Made by a program: the position numbers and the translations under genes
The notes under the pieces: generated by a model
The model's database searches: none
Told to the model about the DNA's origin: nothing
Seen by the model: the letters and a program-made list of their open reading frames with translations, nothing else
Origin: Nocardioides thalensis
GTDB lineage: Bacteria; Actinomycetota; Actinomycetes; Propionibacteriales; Nocardioidaceae
Assembly: GCF_013410655.1 (NCBI RefSeq)
Contig: NZ_JACCFP010000001.1
Coordinates: forward strand, 620,001 to 684,000
DNA length: 64,000 bases
Direction: 5' to 3'
Shown here: in pieces, positions 43,755 through 52,121 of the stretch
Layout of the letters: each line of letters opens with the position of its first letter
Position numbering within the stretch: position 1 is the stretch's first letter

Positions 43755-43928
43755 CATCACCGCGCGGTTGCGGGCGGCGTACTCCTGCGCCCAGTAGAGG
43801 TCGCGGAGGTAGGCCTCCATCTGCGGGGTGCCGGACAGGAACACTGCCAGGTCGCGGTCGGGCAGGCCGAGGTTGTGCTCCAGACCCTTGGCCTCGTAGA
43901 TGTGGCGCTCTGCGAGCTCCTTGCCTTC
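43755..43928 (-). pseudogene. Remnant of an RtcB-type RNA ligase gene
   Basis: About 58 codons read as RtcB-like C-terminal sequence (EAKGLEHNLGLPDRDLAV, FLSGTPQMEAYLRDLYWAQE, YAARNRAVM), then lose similarity on both sides. The catalytic His and Cys region of RtcB (tRNA splicing and repair ligase) is absent, and downstream codons run into the nrdJ terminator. Upstream to 44142 there is no supported gene. It looks like the stump of a gene deleted when the accessory island was inserted, or a relic carried on the island edge. Identification rests on recalled family similarity. Confidence 0.6.
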
Positions 43929-44142
43929 TCCGGACCTTCGGGCCGCCGGGCCAACTGTTGGTGGGCCTGCCCGCAGGCGAAACGGCTCTTCGTCGGACCG
44001 GACGAGTTTGCTGCCTGAGGCCGGGTCAGGTCTCCATCTGGACGACATGGCTGGGTCGCCCAGGCGAGCGCGGACAGATCGTGCGCGATGGCATCGCGTC
44101 TGGCGGACCTGCGAGTCGTGGAACCCCCTACCAACAGGTCGG

Positions 44143-44406
44143 CTAAACCCACCAACCACCGAGGCGATATTCGAGCGTGACTTCGACCTTGGCGCCGTCG
44201 CTGCTGGTTAGCACCACAACGACCGAGTCGACGGCGTGAGTTGAGCCGTCGGCGGCTGTCAATTGGTTCCCACTCACGAGCGGCACAGGGGGGAACTGGA
44301 CGGTGGCCGGAGCGGATGGGGAGTCAACGCTGTTTGTCATGTTCTGGACTTCGGCAGGACCGACTTGAACCTTCATTAGTTTCGACATTTCCGTCCAATG
44401 GGCCAA
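44143..44406 (-). CDS. Small hypothetical protein
   Basis: 87 residues with no recognised domain. The second half is a likely beta sandwich edge (SVVVVLTSSDGAKVEVTLEYRLGGWWV). It follows the gene at 44423-44881 by 16 bases on the same strand and probably shares its transcript. The start is uncertain (ATGs at residues 1, 7 and 11). Confidence 0.45.
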   Translation of the reverse strand: MAHWTEMSKLMKVQVGPAEVQNMTNSVDSPSAPATVQFPPVPLVSGNQLTAADGSTHAVDSVVVVLTSSDGAKVEVTLEYRLGGWWV

Positions 44407-44422
44407 CGGCAGTAGTGCCCTT

Positions 44423-44881
44423 CTACGCCCGGACTGAGTGGACGGCGGTGTGCGGCCGCGCAGGGGGCGCGCACGGATGGACGTTCCATGTCACGGCGAC
44501 TTCGACTGTCTCGTGATCGGCGACTACGAGGCGGACGTATTCAGTTTGTCCGCTGACCTTCAACTCATCGATAAGCCGGTCGATCGCGGTCAGGAACGTC
44601 GCGCGGTCGATGTATCCACCAACTGGGGTGACCGTGACCACGTCCGCTTGGACAGTGATGGTCGGCTCCGCGCCGTCGGGTTCGATCTCGAAGTAGACCT
44701 CGGGTCCCGTGGGGGTCTCCCACCAGTCCGCGCCATGCGAGAACCCTTGGACAGTATGCCCGTCACGCAGGCTGACGCGAACCTCGTCGTGCTCGCACGC
44801 GAATCGCAAGGGGAGCACTCGCCCATCGTCCGTTGGCAATCGCCAGCAGGAGCACTTCGACTTCGACAAATCCTCAGTCAC
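44423..44881 (-). CDS. Hypothetical protein divergent from XRE regulator
   Basis: 152 residues, unrecognised. Three cysteines lie early (SKCSCWRL, FACEHDE), then beta-strand-rich sequence and a late helical LIDELKVSGQTEYVRLVV. The GTG at 44881 is preferred because GGAG sits nine bases upstream and because the longer frame would cover the operator-like sequence at 44918-44936. It heads a two-gene unit divergent from the XRE gene, so it is probably that regulator's target. Confidence 0.55.
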   Translation of the reverse strand: MTEDLSKSKCSCWRLPTDDGRVLPLRFACEHDEVRVSLRDGHTVQGFSHGADWWETPTGPEVYFEIEPDGAEPTITVQADVVTVTPVGGYIDRATFLTAIDRLIDELKVSGQTEYVRLVVADHETVEVAVTWNVHPCAPPARPHTAVHSVRA

Positions 44882-44917
44882 GGGACACTCTCCGCGGGGC
44901 GTGGGTGCGACCAACCA

Positions 44918-44936
44918 AACATATATGTCCTGGTCT
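44918..44936. promoter_or_regulatory. Shared XRE operator-like sequence, copy 1
   Basis: AACATATATGTCCTGGTCT matches AACATTTATGTTCTCGTCT at 48848-48866 in 16 of 19 bases; both contain an ACAT...ATGT palindrome and both lie 29-33 bases before a small XRE gene. It resembles the controller boxes used by restriction-modification C-proteins. Confidence 0.65.
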
Positions 44937-44969
44937 TCGAACTGACCGCAAAGCACCGTGTGTCGCACC

Positions 44970-45212
44970 ATGTCGAGCACGCGTCGCGGTCACATCCGAC
45001 TCTCGGCTGGCCGTACGGAGGGACTTGCCGCGAACGTCCGTGAGGCTCGTCATCTGGCTGGCCTCACGCAGGAAGGACTCGCGCTGGCATCCGGCCTGAC
45101 CTCCGAGCATGTCCGGCGCATAGAGCGTGGCGTAGCGAATCCAACACTCGCGACGGTGTACGCCCTCGCCGACGCACTCGATCGGTCCGCCTGCTCTCTG
45201 CTCGTCGATTGA
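44970..45212 (+). CDS. Small XRE-family regulator
   Basis: 80 residues, essentially a single helix-turn-helix of the Xre/C-protein type: REARHLAGLTQEGLALASGL, then SEHVRRIERGVANPTLATVY. It is a paralog of the regulator at 48896 (shared TQE, RR.E.G.ANPTL.T). No ribosome site precedes ATG 44970; GTG 44958 is an alternative and translation may be leaderless. Probably autoregulated through the operator 33 bases upstream and controlling the divergent gene. Confidence 0.75.
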   Translation: MSSTRRGHIRLSAGRTEGLAANVREARHLAGLTQEGLALASGLTSEHVRRIERGVANPTLATVYALADALDRSACSLLVD

Positions 45213-45337
45213 GGTCTTCTACGGATAGCCGGGTCCGATGGTGGCCTGCCTCGTGAGAGTCCGGTGCCCGGCTGGACTTGGCCATGACCGTGACTTAGAT
45301 CCGTTCGAGTGGGTCCGCGGTAGTCCGCCTTCAGCGC

Positions 45338-45601
45338 TCACGACTCCACGGACCGAGCCCCCATGAGCCCGGCGAGCATGTCGAAGGCGGGGCAATCTGC
45401 ACGGTGTTCGGCTGACGCGAGATTGGCGCTGAAGAGGAACCACGGGGACTTCGAGACAGGCACCTCGATTTGCCAGTTGCCGCATCCAGGACACACGAAT
45501 TGGCTCGTGCAACCGGCTTCGGCGCAGCGCAAACCGTGGTCGATGCCATCACCCTCCGTGCGGGTGGCGCAGGAGGTGCCGTGTACCACGACGCGATCCA
45601 T
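45338..45601 (-). CDS. Small zinc-ribbon-like protein
   Basis: 87 residues. Cysteines are spaced as in a zinc ribbon (LRCAEAGCTSQFVCPGCGN), with a further Cys near ADCPAF. Start taken at ATG 45601 because the preceding residues look non-coding; no strong ribosome site. Function unknown. The gaps 45213-45337 and 45602-45803 hold no gene that I can support. Confidence 0.42.
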   Translation of the reverse strand: MDRVVVHGTSCATRTEGDGIDHGLRCAEAGCTSQFVCPGCGNWQIEVPVSKSPWFLFSANLASAEHRADCPAFDMLAGLMGARSVES

Positions 45602-45803
45602 GAAGCCGACCACCCAGCCTGGCCGCTCGGGGGTATGACTAGATCCAAAGGGCGCGTGACACATTTCTGCTAACTCCAGTGAGTGGTGCTCGGATGTGGA
45701 CCGTCCTGCGGTGTGCGCGCCCGCCTGCGTGGGCCCGTTCGGCGTGGAGACCTGCGCAGGGCCTCGCTCGCCAGTATTGCGGACCAGCGAGCCACCGGAT
45801 GGT

Positions 45804-47078
45804 TCACAGGCCGAGTTGCCCTGCGACGGACCGGCGCACGATCTGTTCGCGGCGGTGGTGTCGAGCGAGTCCGTCGAACGCTTTGAGTCCTGTCAGATGG
45901 GCGACGCTGTGGAGCGGCACGTCCGCTCTAAATGCGGTGCGGATGGCGCCCCAGCGCAATGAACTGAACGAGTAATGATCACGTGTGAACCCGGCTGCTG
46001 CTGCGGCCCACTTCACTACGTCATTGATCCCCGATTGGCTCATCGGCTCGCCGCCCGGGTTCCCTTGTTGGAGGCGCGTGAACGCTGGCCGGTCGGGCTC
46101 TGCCAGGTCGGCCTGTTTCAGTACAGCGAACCATTCCTGCCACGCGAGTAAAGGGCAGCCCGGCATTCCAGGATCCTGTCGCAAGAGTGACGGGTACGAA
46201 CGGCCTTCTACTCGGAGCACGAGCCCTTCAGGCACCACTTCGATGTCGCCGACAGCGAGATGCCGCGCTTCCTGGCTGGTGAGTGCGGCGCCATAGGCGA
46301 GGAGCAACAGTGCACGGGCACGCAATTGGCGCGGCGCTGTCGATGCTTGGCTAACGGCAGTGAAGACGTCCCCGGTACGGCGCAGGGTGACCAGGGCGGC
46401 GCGGAGTTTGCCTCGGCCGCTTTTGTGAAGTGTCGGGAAGACGCGGTCACTCGGGCGCCCTCCTTGTTCGTGCCACCGGTGCAGCGCGGCCACCGGGCAC
46501 ATAGGTCCACCAATCGATTCGATGGTGACTTGCTTGGATGTTTGAGGCTTGCCTCGCGAGCCGGGCGGAGAAGGACACTGAATGCTCACCGAGCCGCGGC
46601 GCAGGGTGACGTCGCGCCAGTGCAGGCGGATGAGTCCGGCGACACCACAACGCAACCGGTCCTGCAACAGGACAGCCGCAATCGCCGCCTGCTGCTCTGC
46701 GTCGGGCCGCATCACCGCGTCGATGACGGCATCCACGATCTCGCGGTACATCGGATCCGAGGCGGGCACTGTGTGCCCGAGAGGATCAGCCTTCGCGAGT
46801 CCGCGCATGAACGTCTGAACGTCTCGTGACTTCCGGAACGGTTCCTGTCCGCGCATCCTTTGGGCAAGATCGATGTAGGACAAGCGGCTATCGATCTGGC
46901 GGGTGGGGAGACGCTCGCCTTCGCGGAGAAACGTGAGATACAGAAGGATCCCGCTGGTATCAGCGGGAACCTGCATCACTGCGAGGAAGCGTTGCCACTC
47001 GGCAAGGAGGTTCTCCGCGCGGACGGCCCGCGCTTCGCTGACTCCGCGCTCGACGTGCGGGGTGGTCTCGGCCGTCAC
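45804..47078 (-). CDS. Degenerate tyrosine recombinase with duplicated catalytic-like domain
   Basis: 424 residues related to phage integrases. After a short core-binding domain there are two catalytic-domain-like copies: about 130-217 (GVAGLIRLHWRDV ... CPVAALHRW) and about 252-400 (RARALLLLAYGAALTSQEAR ... HLTGLKAFDG). In the second copy the first catalytic Arg is Thr267, the HxxR motif is SSLR (R375 kept), His394 remains, and the nucleophilic Tyr is absent, replaced by the stretch ARHHRRE. It is probably catalytically dead. The start overlaps the stop of the intact partner by four bases. Confidence 0.8.
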   Translation of the reverse strand: MTAETTPHVERGVSEARAVRAENLLAEWQRFLAVMQVPADTSGILLYLTFLREGERLPTRQIDSRLSYIDLAQRMRGQEPFRKSRDVQTFMRGLAKADPLGHTVPASDPMYREIVDAVIDAVMRPDAEQQAAIAAVLLQDRLRCGVAGLIRLHWRDVTLRRGSVSIQCPSPPGSRGKPQTSKQVTIESIGGPMCPVAALHRWHEQGGRPSDRVFPTLHKSGRGKLRAALVTLRRTGDVFTAVSQASTAPRQLRARALLLLAYGAALTSQEARHLAVGDIEVVPEGLVLRVEGRSYPSLLRQDPGMPGCPLLAWQEWFAVLKQADLAEPDRPAFTRLQQGNPGGEPMSQSGINDVVKWAAAAAGFTRDHYSFSSLRWGAIRTAFRADVPLHSVAHLTGLKAFDGLARHHRREQIVRRSVAGQLGL

Positions 47079-48595
47079 AGGCCGACCTTTCCGGCCGCTG
47101 AGCCCCTAAACGGGTCAGCACGTCGGATGTACTTAGCGAGCGACTCCAGTGTGACGTGGCGGCTCTGCGCGGCGATCTTCTCCAACGGAATCTCAAGATC
47201 CGCGGCGCTGGAGATGAATCCGGCCCGCAGCGATCGACCGCCCCAATGGCCCTGCAGTCCGGCGGCGCGTGCACGCCTTCGGATCATCACCGTCAACGCC
47301 TCTGGTGACAGGGGCTTTGTGCCGATTCGCCCCGCGCGAGTGACACCCGGGAAGACCGGCCACTCGGGGTCGATCCGACCCAGTTGCTGCTCAACTCGGT
47401 TGCTCCACTCGGCGAGCGCGGTCACTGGACATGTCAGTGGGTTGCGCCCGTACGGGATGCCGACTCTCGCACCACGGCCCATCTGATCTGTCTTTGATCG
47501 ATTGAGGTGGATCACGAGGCCCTCGCCGTCACGCGGCGTGATGTCGTTCCAAGACAGGTCGGCAATCTCGCCTCGGCGGTGGGCTCCGGCGAATCCGACC
47601 AACAGCAGTGCCTTGTCTCGTAGATCGATCGTTCGACCTTGGGCCATGAGCCTCATGGCATCGGCATAGGACGCCTTGTGCCCATCGGCTGCCAGAGCGT
47701 CGAGACGGGTTGCGCGGATCCGATGAATCTCGCGGAGCCCAAGTCGCTTGTCCGTAGCCTGCTCGCCTACGACCGTTGTAAAGACGGGGCCGCTGTCGTC
47801 AACAGTTGGCGACAGTTCGCGCCATGCCGCCAATGCAGCCACTGGACAGGCGGCGCGGTCTTGGGGACGTCCGACAACCCGCACGACCACCGGCGTCACG
47901 CTTGTGCGCTCGACTGGCAGCAACGTCACGAGGACCTCCTCGGCCGCGAAGTGGACCTCCGACCAGTCCAGGGCCCTCATCCGGTTCACGATCCCGCCCG
48001 CTTCGAGGACACCTAGAACAGCCCGATCCCGGACCTCCCGCACATCACGCGAGCGCGCATCGATCGTCCTGACGACCTCACGCAACCCGTTGATCCTCAG
48101 GGCAGAGATCTGCTTCGGCCTCTCACGAGGCGTCACCTGCTTGCTTAACCCACGAAGAAACAACCGCATGGCGGGATCGGAGGTCGGAGATGAAAGCCCT
48201 GCCTCTTCGTGGATCCGCCTGACGGCGGCGGCCCATCCACGCAGCGTGTTGAGTGATGCGCCGTTCTCGCCGACCGCCGAGGCGAGGTAGAGCATCAGGA
48301 CCTCAGCCGTGGCTGGCAAGGCAGTGAAGCCGTTCTCTCCGCACCACGCTTCAAACTTCGCCCACCGCCGTGCGTACGCGGCGCGCGTCTTCTCGGTCAC
48401 GGCCTGGACATGGATTTGTGCAGTCCTCAGGAGCAGCGCGTCGAGGTCGTTCTCGGGTTGATGTGCTGACTCTGGACTTAGAAATGCCTGGACCCTTGCC
48501 GCGCGCATGCGCGACGCGAGGTCTACGGGCTCCTCGTCGGAACCGATCCCGGAAGTGTTGTCCAAGTGAAACTGCTCCACCAAGTCATCCGACAC
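47075..48595 (-). CDS. Tyrosine recombinase with duplicated catalytic-like domain
   Basis: 506 residues. Core-binding domain at residues about 60-150 (TRAAYARRWAKFEAW). First catalytic-like copy at 188-275 (RDRAVLGVLEAGGIVNRMRA, CPVAALAAWRELSPTV) lacks active residues. Second copy at 325-500 is the active one: R340/R341 in GAHRRGEIADL, K368 in RSKTD, R457 in GRSLRAG, H480 in SRHVTLESL, and nucleophile Y489 in LAKYIRR. It should cut and join DNA at a specific site. GTG start. Coupled to the degenerate partner, so the pair may act as a heteromeric recombinase. Confidence 0.87.
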   Translation of the reverse strand: MSDDLVEQFHLDNTSGIGSDEEPVDLASRMRAARVQAFLSPESAHQPENDLDALLLRTAQIHVQAVTEKTRAAYARRWAKFEAWCGENGFTALPATAEVLMLYLASAVGENGASLNTLRGWAAAVRRIHEEAGLSSPTSDPAMRLFLRGLSKQVTPRERPKQISALRINGLREVVRTIDARSRDVREVRDRAVLGVLEAGGIVNRMRALDWSEVHFAAEEVLVTLLPVERTSVTPVVVRVVGRPQDRAACPVAALAAWRELSPTVDDSGPVFTTVVGEQATDKRLGLREIHRIRATRLDALAADGHKASYADAMRLMAQGRTIDLRDKALLLVGFAGAHRRGEIADLSWNDITPRDGEGLVIHLNRSKTDQMGRGARVGIPYGRNPLTCPVTALAEWSNRVEQQLGRIDPEWPVFPGVTRAGRIGTKPLSPEALTVMIRRRARAAGLQGHWGGRSLRAGFISSAADLEIPLEKIAAQSRHVTLESLAKYIRRADPFRGSAAGKVGL

Positions 48596-48895
48596 CTGGA
48601 TCGCACCGCCAGCCCGCGGGAGTCATTCGCGTCGACGGCGTCAGATGCTGGCCCGAGCCCCCTGTCACTAGGGCTCGGGCCACTTGCCACACGGGCCACC
48701 TGCTTACGGTGCGCTGACGGTTTCCACTCGAACCGCTGCAACCCGGCTCTGGTCACCGGGCGAACCGGCTCGCCTTCCACGCCGCTCCGGGTCGCTCGGC
48801 GCAGTCGACTCTACCCACGTGGAGCCGTGGCGTCGAGAGCCGAATAGAACATTTATGTTCTCGTCTGTGGCATACGTGTTGACAACCCTCTGCAT
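48596..48895. other. Intergenic region between integrase and XRE genes
   Basis: 300 bases between divergent transcription units. The right end holds the XRE operator-like sequence and an AT-rich promoter-like stretch. The remainder shows no gene; a segment of an element end or attachment site is possible but no repeat with another place in the window was recognised. Confidence 0.5.
48848..48866. promoter_or_regulatory. Shared XRE operator-like sequence, copy 2
   Basis: AACATTTATGTTCTCGTCT, 16 of 19 identical to the copy at 44918. GAACAT/ATGTTC forms a palindrome. It ends 29 bases before the XRE GTG at 48896. Confidence 0.65.
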
Positions 48896-49150
48896 GTGCC
48901 ACAAGTAAAGACTGGGACACACCAGCCGCTGCCTCCGCCCCTGGCCGAGACGCTCGCGGCGACCTTGCGCGCAAGGCGTGAGATGGCTCGCCTTACGCAG
49001 GAGGACGTCGCTGCGCGGGCAGGCATTTCCGTGCAGATGGTCCGTCGACTTGAGGCCGGAACCGCCAACCCCACGCTGGGGACGCTGCACGTCGTTGCGG
49101 CCGCCCTCAGTACGACGGTTGGATCGCTGCTTGCGGAAGCGGGCTTGTGA
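48896..49150 (+). CDS. Small XRE-family regulator, controller-protein-like
   Basis: 84-residue single helix-turn-helix protein (REMARLTQEDVAARAGISVQ, then RRLEAGTANPTLGTL). Size and placement directly before a restriction gene match controller (C) proteins that delay nuclease expression. GTG start without an obvious ribosome site. The stop is separated by one base from the SRA-HNH gene, so the two share a transcript. Autoregulation through the upstream operator-like sequence is inferred. Confidence 0.8.
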   Translation: MPQVKTGTHQPLPPPLAETLAATLRARREMARLTQEDVAARAGISVQMVRRLEAGTANPTLGTLHVVAAALSTTVGSLLAEAGL

Positions 49151-49151
49151 C

Positions 49152-50237
49152 ATGGCTTCCAAGCGGCCGCTCACCATCGGCGAGTACCCCGGTCAGCCGG
49201 TCGGCACCATGTACGACTCACGTCGTGAGGCCATGGAGAAGCACGTCCATACCCAATCGGGAAGAGGCATCGACGCCCGCATCGATCAACCCGGGGCAGG
49301 AGCCATTTGCCCCTCTGGTGGCTACGTCGACGACATCGACCACGGAGACTGGATCCTCTACACCGGCCAAGGGGGACGCGATCGCAAGACCGGCCGCCAG
49401 ATCGCGAACCAGTCGCTCGACGACCGCGACAACGCGGCCCTGGTCTACTCCCACAATCACAACTGGCCCGTCCGCGTTCTTCGCGGCAACGGCGCAGACA
49501 TCTACGCGCCCGCGACCGGCTACCGCTACGACGGCCTGTACTGGGTCGACGACTATTGGACCGAACCCGGTGCAGACGGTTTCACCGTGTGCCGCTTCCT
49601 CATGGTGCAACTAAGCCCAGAGGAAGCACTGGCCTGGGTCGACATGTCGGACTATCCAGGACAGGACCTGCCCACCGTCATGCGTTGGAGCCGCAAGCGG
49701 CCCGACCGACGCCAGCCGCCCACTGGCCGCGGCGATCGAGTTCGCCGTCTGCGCGATGACTCGCGCTCGCCACTTCCACCAGCCACACCGCCACGCGCCG
49801 AGGACGCCGATGGCACGTCCTCGCAGACCGGACAGGAAGGTTTGCCCGAAGGCAACGAGACTCCGGGGACCACCGTGTCGATGGTGTATCGCAAGCAGCG
49901 AGACTCCTCGGTGTCGAGGGCCGTTAAGGCCCTCTACGGCGACCGTTGCCAGGTGTGCCACATCCGGATCAGCCTCGCAGGCGGTCCCTACAGCGAGGGC
50001 GCTCACATTCGCCCGATCGGGGAACCGCATAACGGCGCCGACAAAGTCAACAACATGCTGTGTCTCTGCCCCAACCACCACGTCATGTTCGACCGCGGTG
50101 GCCTACACATCGCAAACAACCTATTCGTCTACGAACGGGACGGCAGTCCGGTAGGGCCTCTCAACGTCGACAGCCGAAAGCACCTGCTGAACCCAGCGAA
50201 CCTCGCCTACCACCGCAGACTTCACGGGTTCTCTTGA
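49152..50237 (+). CDS. SRA-HNH modification-dependent restriction endonuclease
   Basis: 361-residue type IV restriction enzyme candidate. Residues about 8-150 are an SRA/YDG domain (GEYPGQPVGTMYDSRREA, GGYVDDIDHGDWILYTGQGG, HNHNWPVRVLRGNGA), which flips out and reads modified cytosine. A linker rich in Pro and Arg follows. The HNH nuclease starts near C266 (RCQVCHIRISLAGG, GAHIRPIGEPHNGADKVNN, CLCPNHHVMFD). The domain order is the same as the C-terminal half of ScoMcrA. It should cleave DNA carrying modified bases, such as phage or foreign methylated DNA. Confidence 0.9.
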   Translation: MASKRPLTIGEYPGQPVGTMYDSRREAMEKHVHTQSGRGIDARIDQPGAGAICPSGGYVDDIDHGDWILYTGQGGRDRKTGRQIANQSLDDRDNAALVYSHNHNWPVRVLRGNGADIYAPATGYRYDGLYWVDDYWTEPGADGFTVCRFLMVQLSPEEALAWVDMSDYPGQDLPTVMRWSRKRPDRRQPPTGRGDRVRRLRDDSRSPLPPATPPRAEDADGTSSQTGQEGLPEGNETPGTTVSMVYRKQRDSSVSRAVKALYGDRCQVCHIRISLAGGPYSEGAHIRPIGEPHNGADKVNNMLCLCPNHHVMFDRGGLHIANNLFVYERDGSPVGPLNVDSRKHLLNPANLAYHRRLHGFS

Positions 50238-50483
50238 GCCCAGGCGGATCACCCGGATCAGGAGCGGGTGAACCTGCTGGCGGGCGAGGAAGCGAGGTTC
50301 GCGGAACTCCCGACGGTGTGGCTGCATTCGGACGGATCTTCGGAGCCCTTGTCCCAGTTGTCGTGACCGTTCGTCTGACGCAGGAGACCCGGCTGCCTAA
50401 AGTGAGCGCGTGGCAGGGCGCGCCGACCATCTCGGTGGCGGCACGTCGGCCGACCGATAGACACGACTCAGGAGGCAGGCTCG

Positions 50484-52121
50484 GTGGCTTCTCGTGCCCC
50501 ACGGCTCGAACTCGTATGGCCGGGCAAGGACCAGTTTCTACTAGTCCCGAAGGACTCCACCGGAAAGCCTGTCTGGGTTGAGCGCACCCATCCGGCTGCA
50601 TCTGAGGTCCGGCTGACCGACGTCACCGGTTCCTTCGGAGAGGTTGACGAGGCGAATCCGTACGCCGGGAATCTGTTGTTCACCGGAGATAGCCTCGACA
50701 TGCTGCGGGGGTTGTGCGAAGTTCCGGAATACCGGCGCGAATATCGCGGCAAGGTCCGACTCATCTATATCGACCCGCCTTTCAATACGGGGCAGACGTT
50801 CTCGCACTACGACGACTGGATGGAGCACTCCACGTGGTTGTCGTTCATGCGCGACCGGCTGCTGCTCGCCAAGGAACTCCTCACGACCGACGGGTCGATC
50901 TGGATCCACCTGGACGACGCCGAAGTGCATCGCATGCGGATGCTTATGGACGAGGTGTTCGGGGCCAGCAACTTCATCGCCACCGTTGTTTGGCAAAAGG
51001 TGTATAGCCCGAAAGCCTCGGCCCGGCACCTGTCGGTCGACCAGGACTACATCCTCATCTACGCCAACAACGCCGAGGCATGGCGACCCAACGACCTGCC
51101 CCGCACGGCCGGAATGGATGCTGCCTACACGAACCCGGACAACGATCCCCGCGGCCCATGGAAGGCCGGTGACCTCGTCGCCAACAAGCCCTACTCGCTG
51201 GGGCGGTACCCGATCACCACCCCATCGGGCCGTGTCGTCGACGGCCCGCCGCCGGGCCGGTACTGGCGGGTGTCGGAGGACCGGCTTCGTGAACTCGACG
51301 ACGATAACCGCATCTGGTGGGGCAAGGACGGGGCCAACGTCCCAGCGCTGAAGAGATTCCTCACTGACGTGCGCGGGCGGGTGCCGCAAACGCTGTGGAT
51401 GTTCGCCGAAGTCGGGCACTCCCAGACTGCCAAGGACGAAATTAAGCGGCTGTTCGCCGGACAGGAGCCGTTCTCCACACCCAAGCCCGAGCGCCTCCTC
51501 GAAAGGGTCATCTACTTGGGCTCTCAGCCGGGCGATGTCGTTCTCGACTGCTTCGGCGGCTCCGGAACGACGGCAGCCGTGGCACACAAGATGCGCCGCC
51601 GCTGGGTCACCAGCGAGATCCTTCCCGAGACTGTCGAGCGGTTCACCCGCCCCCGGTTGGAGATGGTCGTCAAGGGTGAGGACCAGGGTGGCATCTCTAT
51701 GGATGTCGGCTGGACGGGCGGAGGAGGGTTCCGCTCCGTCAACGTCGCGCCCTCCATGTATGAGGTCACCCCGCATGGGGTGATGCTCGCCGAGTGGGCG
51801 ACTAACGGACGTTTCGCCCGCGCGGTCGCCGGTCAACTCGGATTCGAATGGGCACCGGATGGCTTGTTCGCCGGTTCACGGGGTCGGATGCGGCTCGCCG
51901 TGTTCGACGGAGCCGTCGGCGAAGAGGAGGTCCGACATGTAGTGGGCCGGTTGTCCGGTAAGGAGAGGGTCACCATCGTCGCCCAGGTGGTCCTGCCCGG
52001 TGCAGAAGAACTCCTGGCCCAACTGTCGAGGGGATCCCGCATCAAGAAGGCGCCGCGCGACTTGCTGACCGAAGCAACGAAACGGTTCAAGCGTCGATTG
52101 TCCGAAGGAGGAGCGAAGTGA
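50484..52121 (+). CDS. mod: Type III restriction-modification methyltransferase (Mod)
   Basis: 545-residue beta-class N6-adenine methyltransferase. Catalytic motif IV DPPF at residues 97-100 (IYIDPPFNTGQTF) precedes the SAM-binding FGGSG near 357-361 (LDCFGGSGTTA), the order typical of type III Mod. The region between carries the target-recognition domain (about 150-330). A GTG start with GGAGG nine bases ahead. The stop overlaps the res start by four bases. It modifies host sites and guides the Res subunit. Its recognition sequence cannot be predicted. Confidence 0.93.
   Translation: MASRAPRLELVWPGKDQFLLVPKDSTGKPVWVERTHPAASEVRLTDVTGSFGEVDEANPYAGNLLFTGDSLDMLRGLCEVPEYRREYRGKVRLIYIDPPFNTGQTFSHYDDWMEHSTWLSFMRDRLLLAKELLTTDGSIWIHLDDAEVHRMRMLMDEVFGASNFIATVVWQKVYSPKASARHLSVDQDYILIYANNAEAWRPNDLPRTAGMDAAYTNPDNDPRGPWKAGDLVANKPYSLGRYPITTPSGRVVDGPPPGRYWRVSEDRLRELDDDNRIWWGKDGANVPALKRFLTDVRGRVPQTLWMFAEVGHSQTAKDEIKRLFAGQEPFSTPKPERLLERVIYLGSQPGDVVLDCFGGSGTTAAVAHKMRRRWVTSEILPETVERFTRPRLEMVVKGEDQGGISMDVGWTGGGGFRSVNVAPSMYEVTPHGVMLAEWATNGRFARAVAGQLGFEWAPDGLFAGSRGRMRLAVFDGAVGEEEVRHVVGRLSGKERVTIVAQVVLPGAEELLAQLSRGSRIKKAPRDLLTEATKRFKRRLSEGGAK

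Noticed and set aside
43695..44159. 154-codon minus-strand gene
   Set aside because: Only the RtcB-like part is meaningful; the N-terminal half has no supported coding pattern and the end runs into the nrdJ terminator, so I call a remnant.
44958..44980. Overlapping divergent start codons of XRE and the minus-strand hypothetical (CATG)
   Set aside because: A GTG with a good ribosome site at 44881 gives the minus-strand gene a better start and leaves the operator-like sequence in free intergenic DNA.
45683..45962. Plus-strand frames opposite the degenerate recombinase 3' end
   Set aside because: Several overlapping frames exist, none with a domain or ribosome site.
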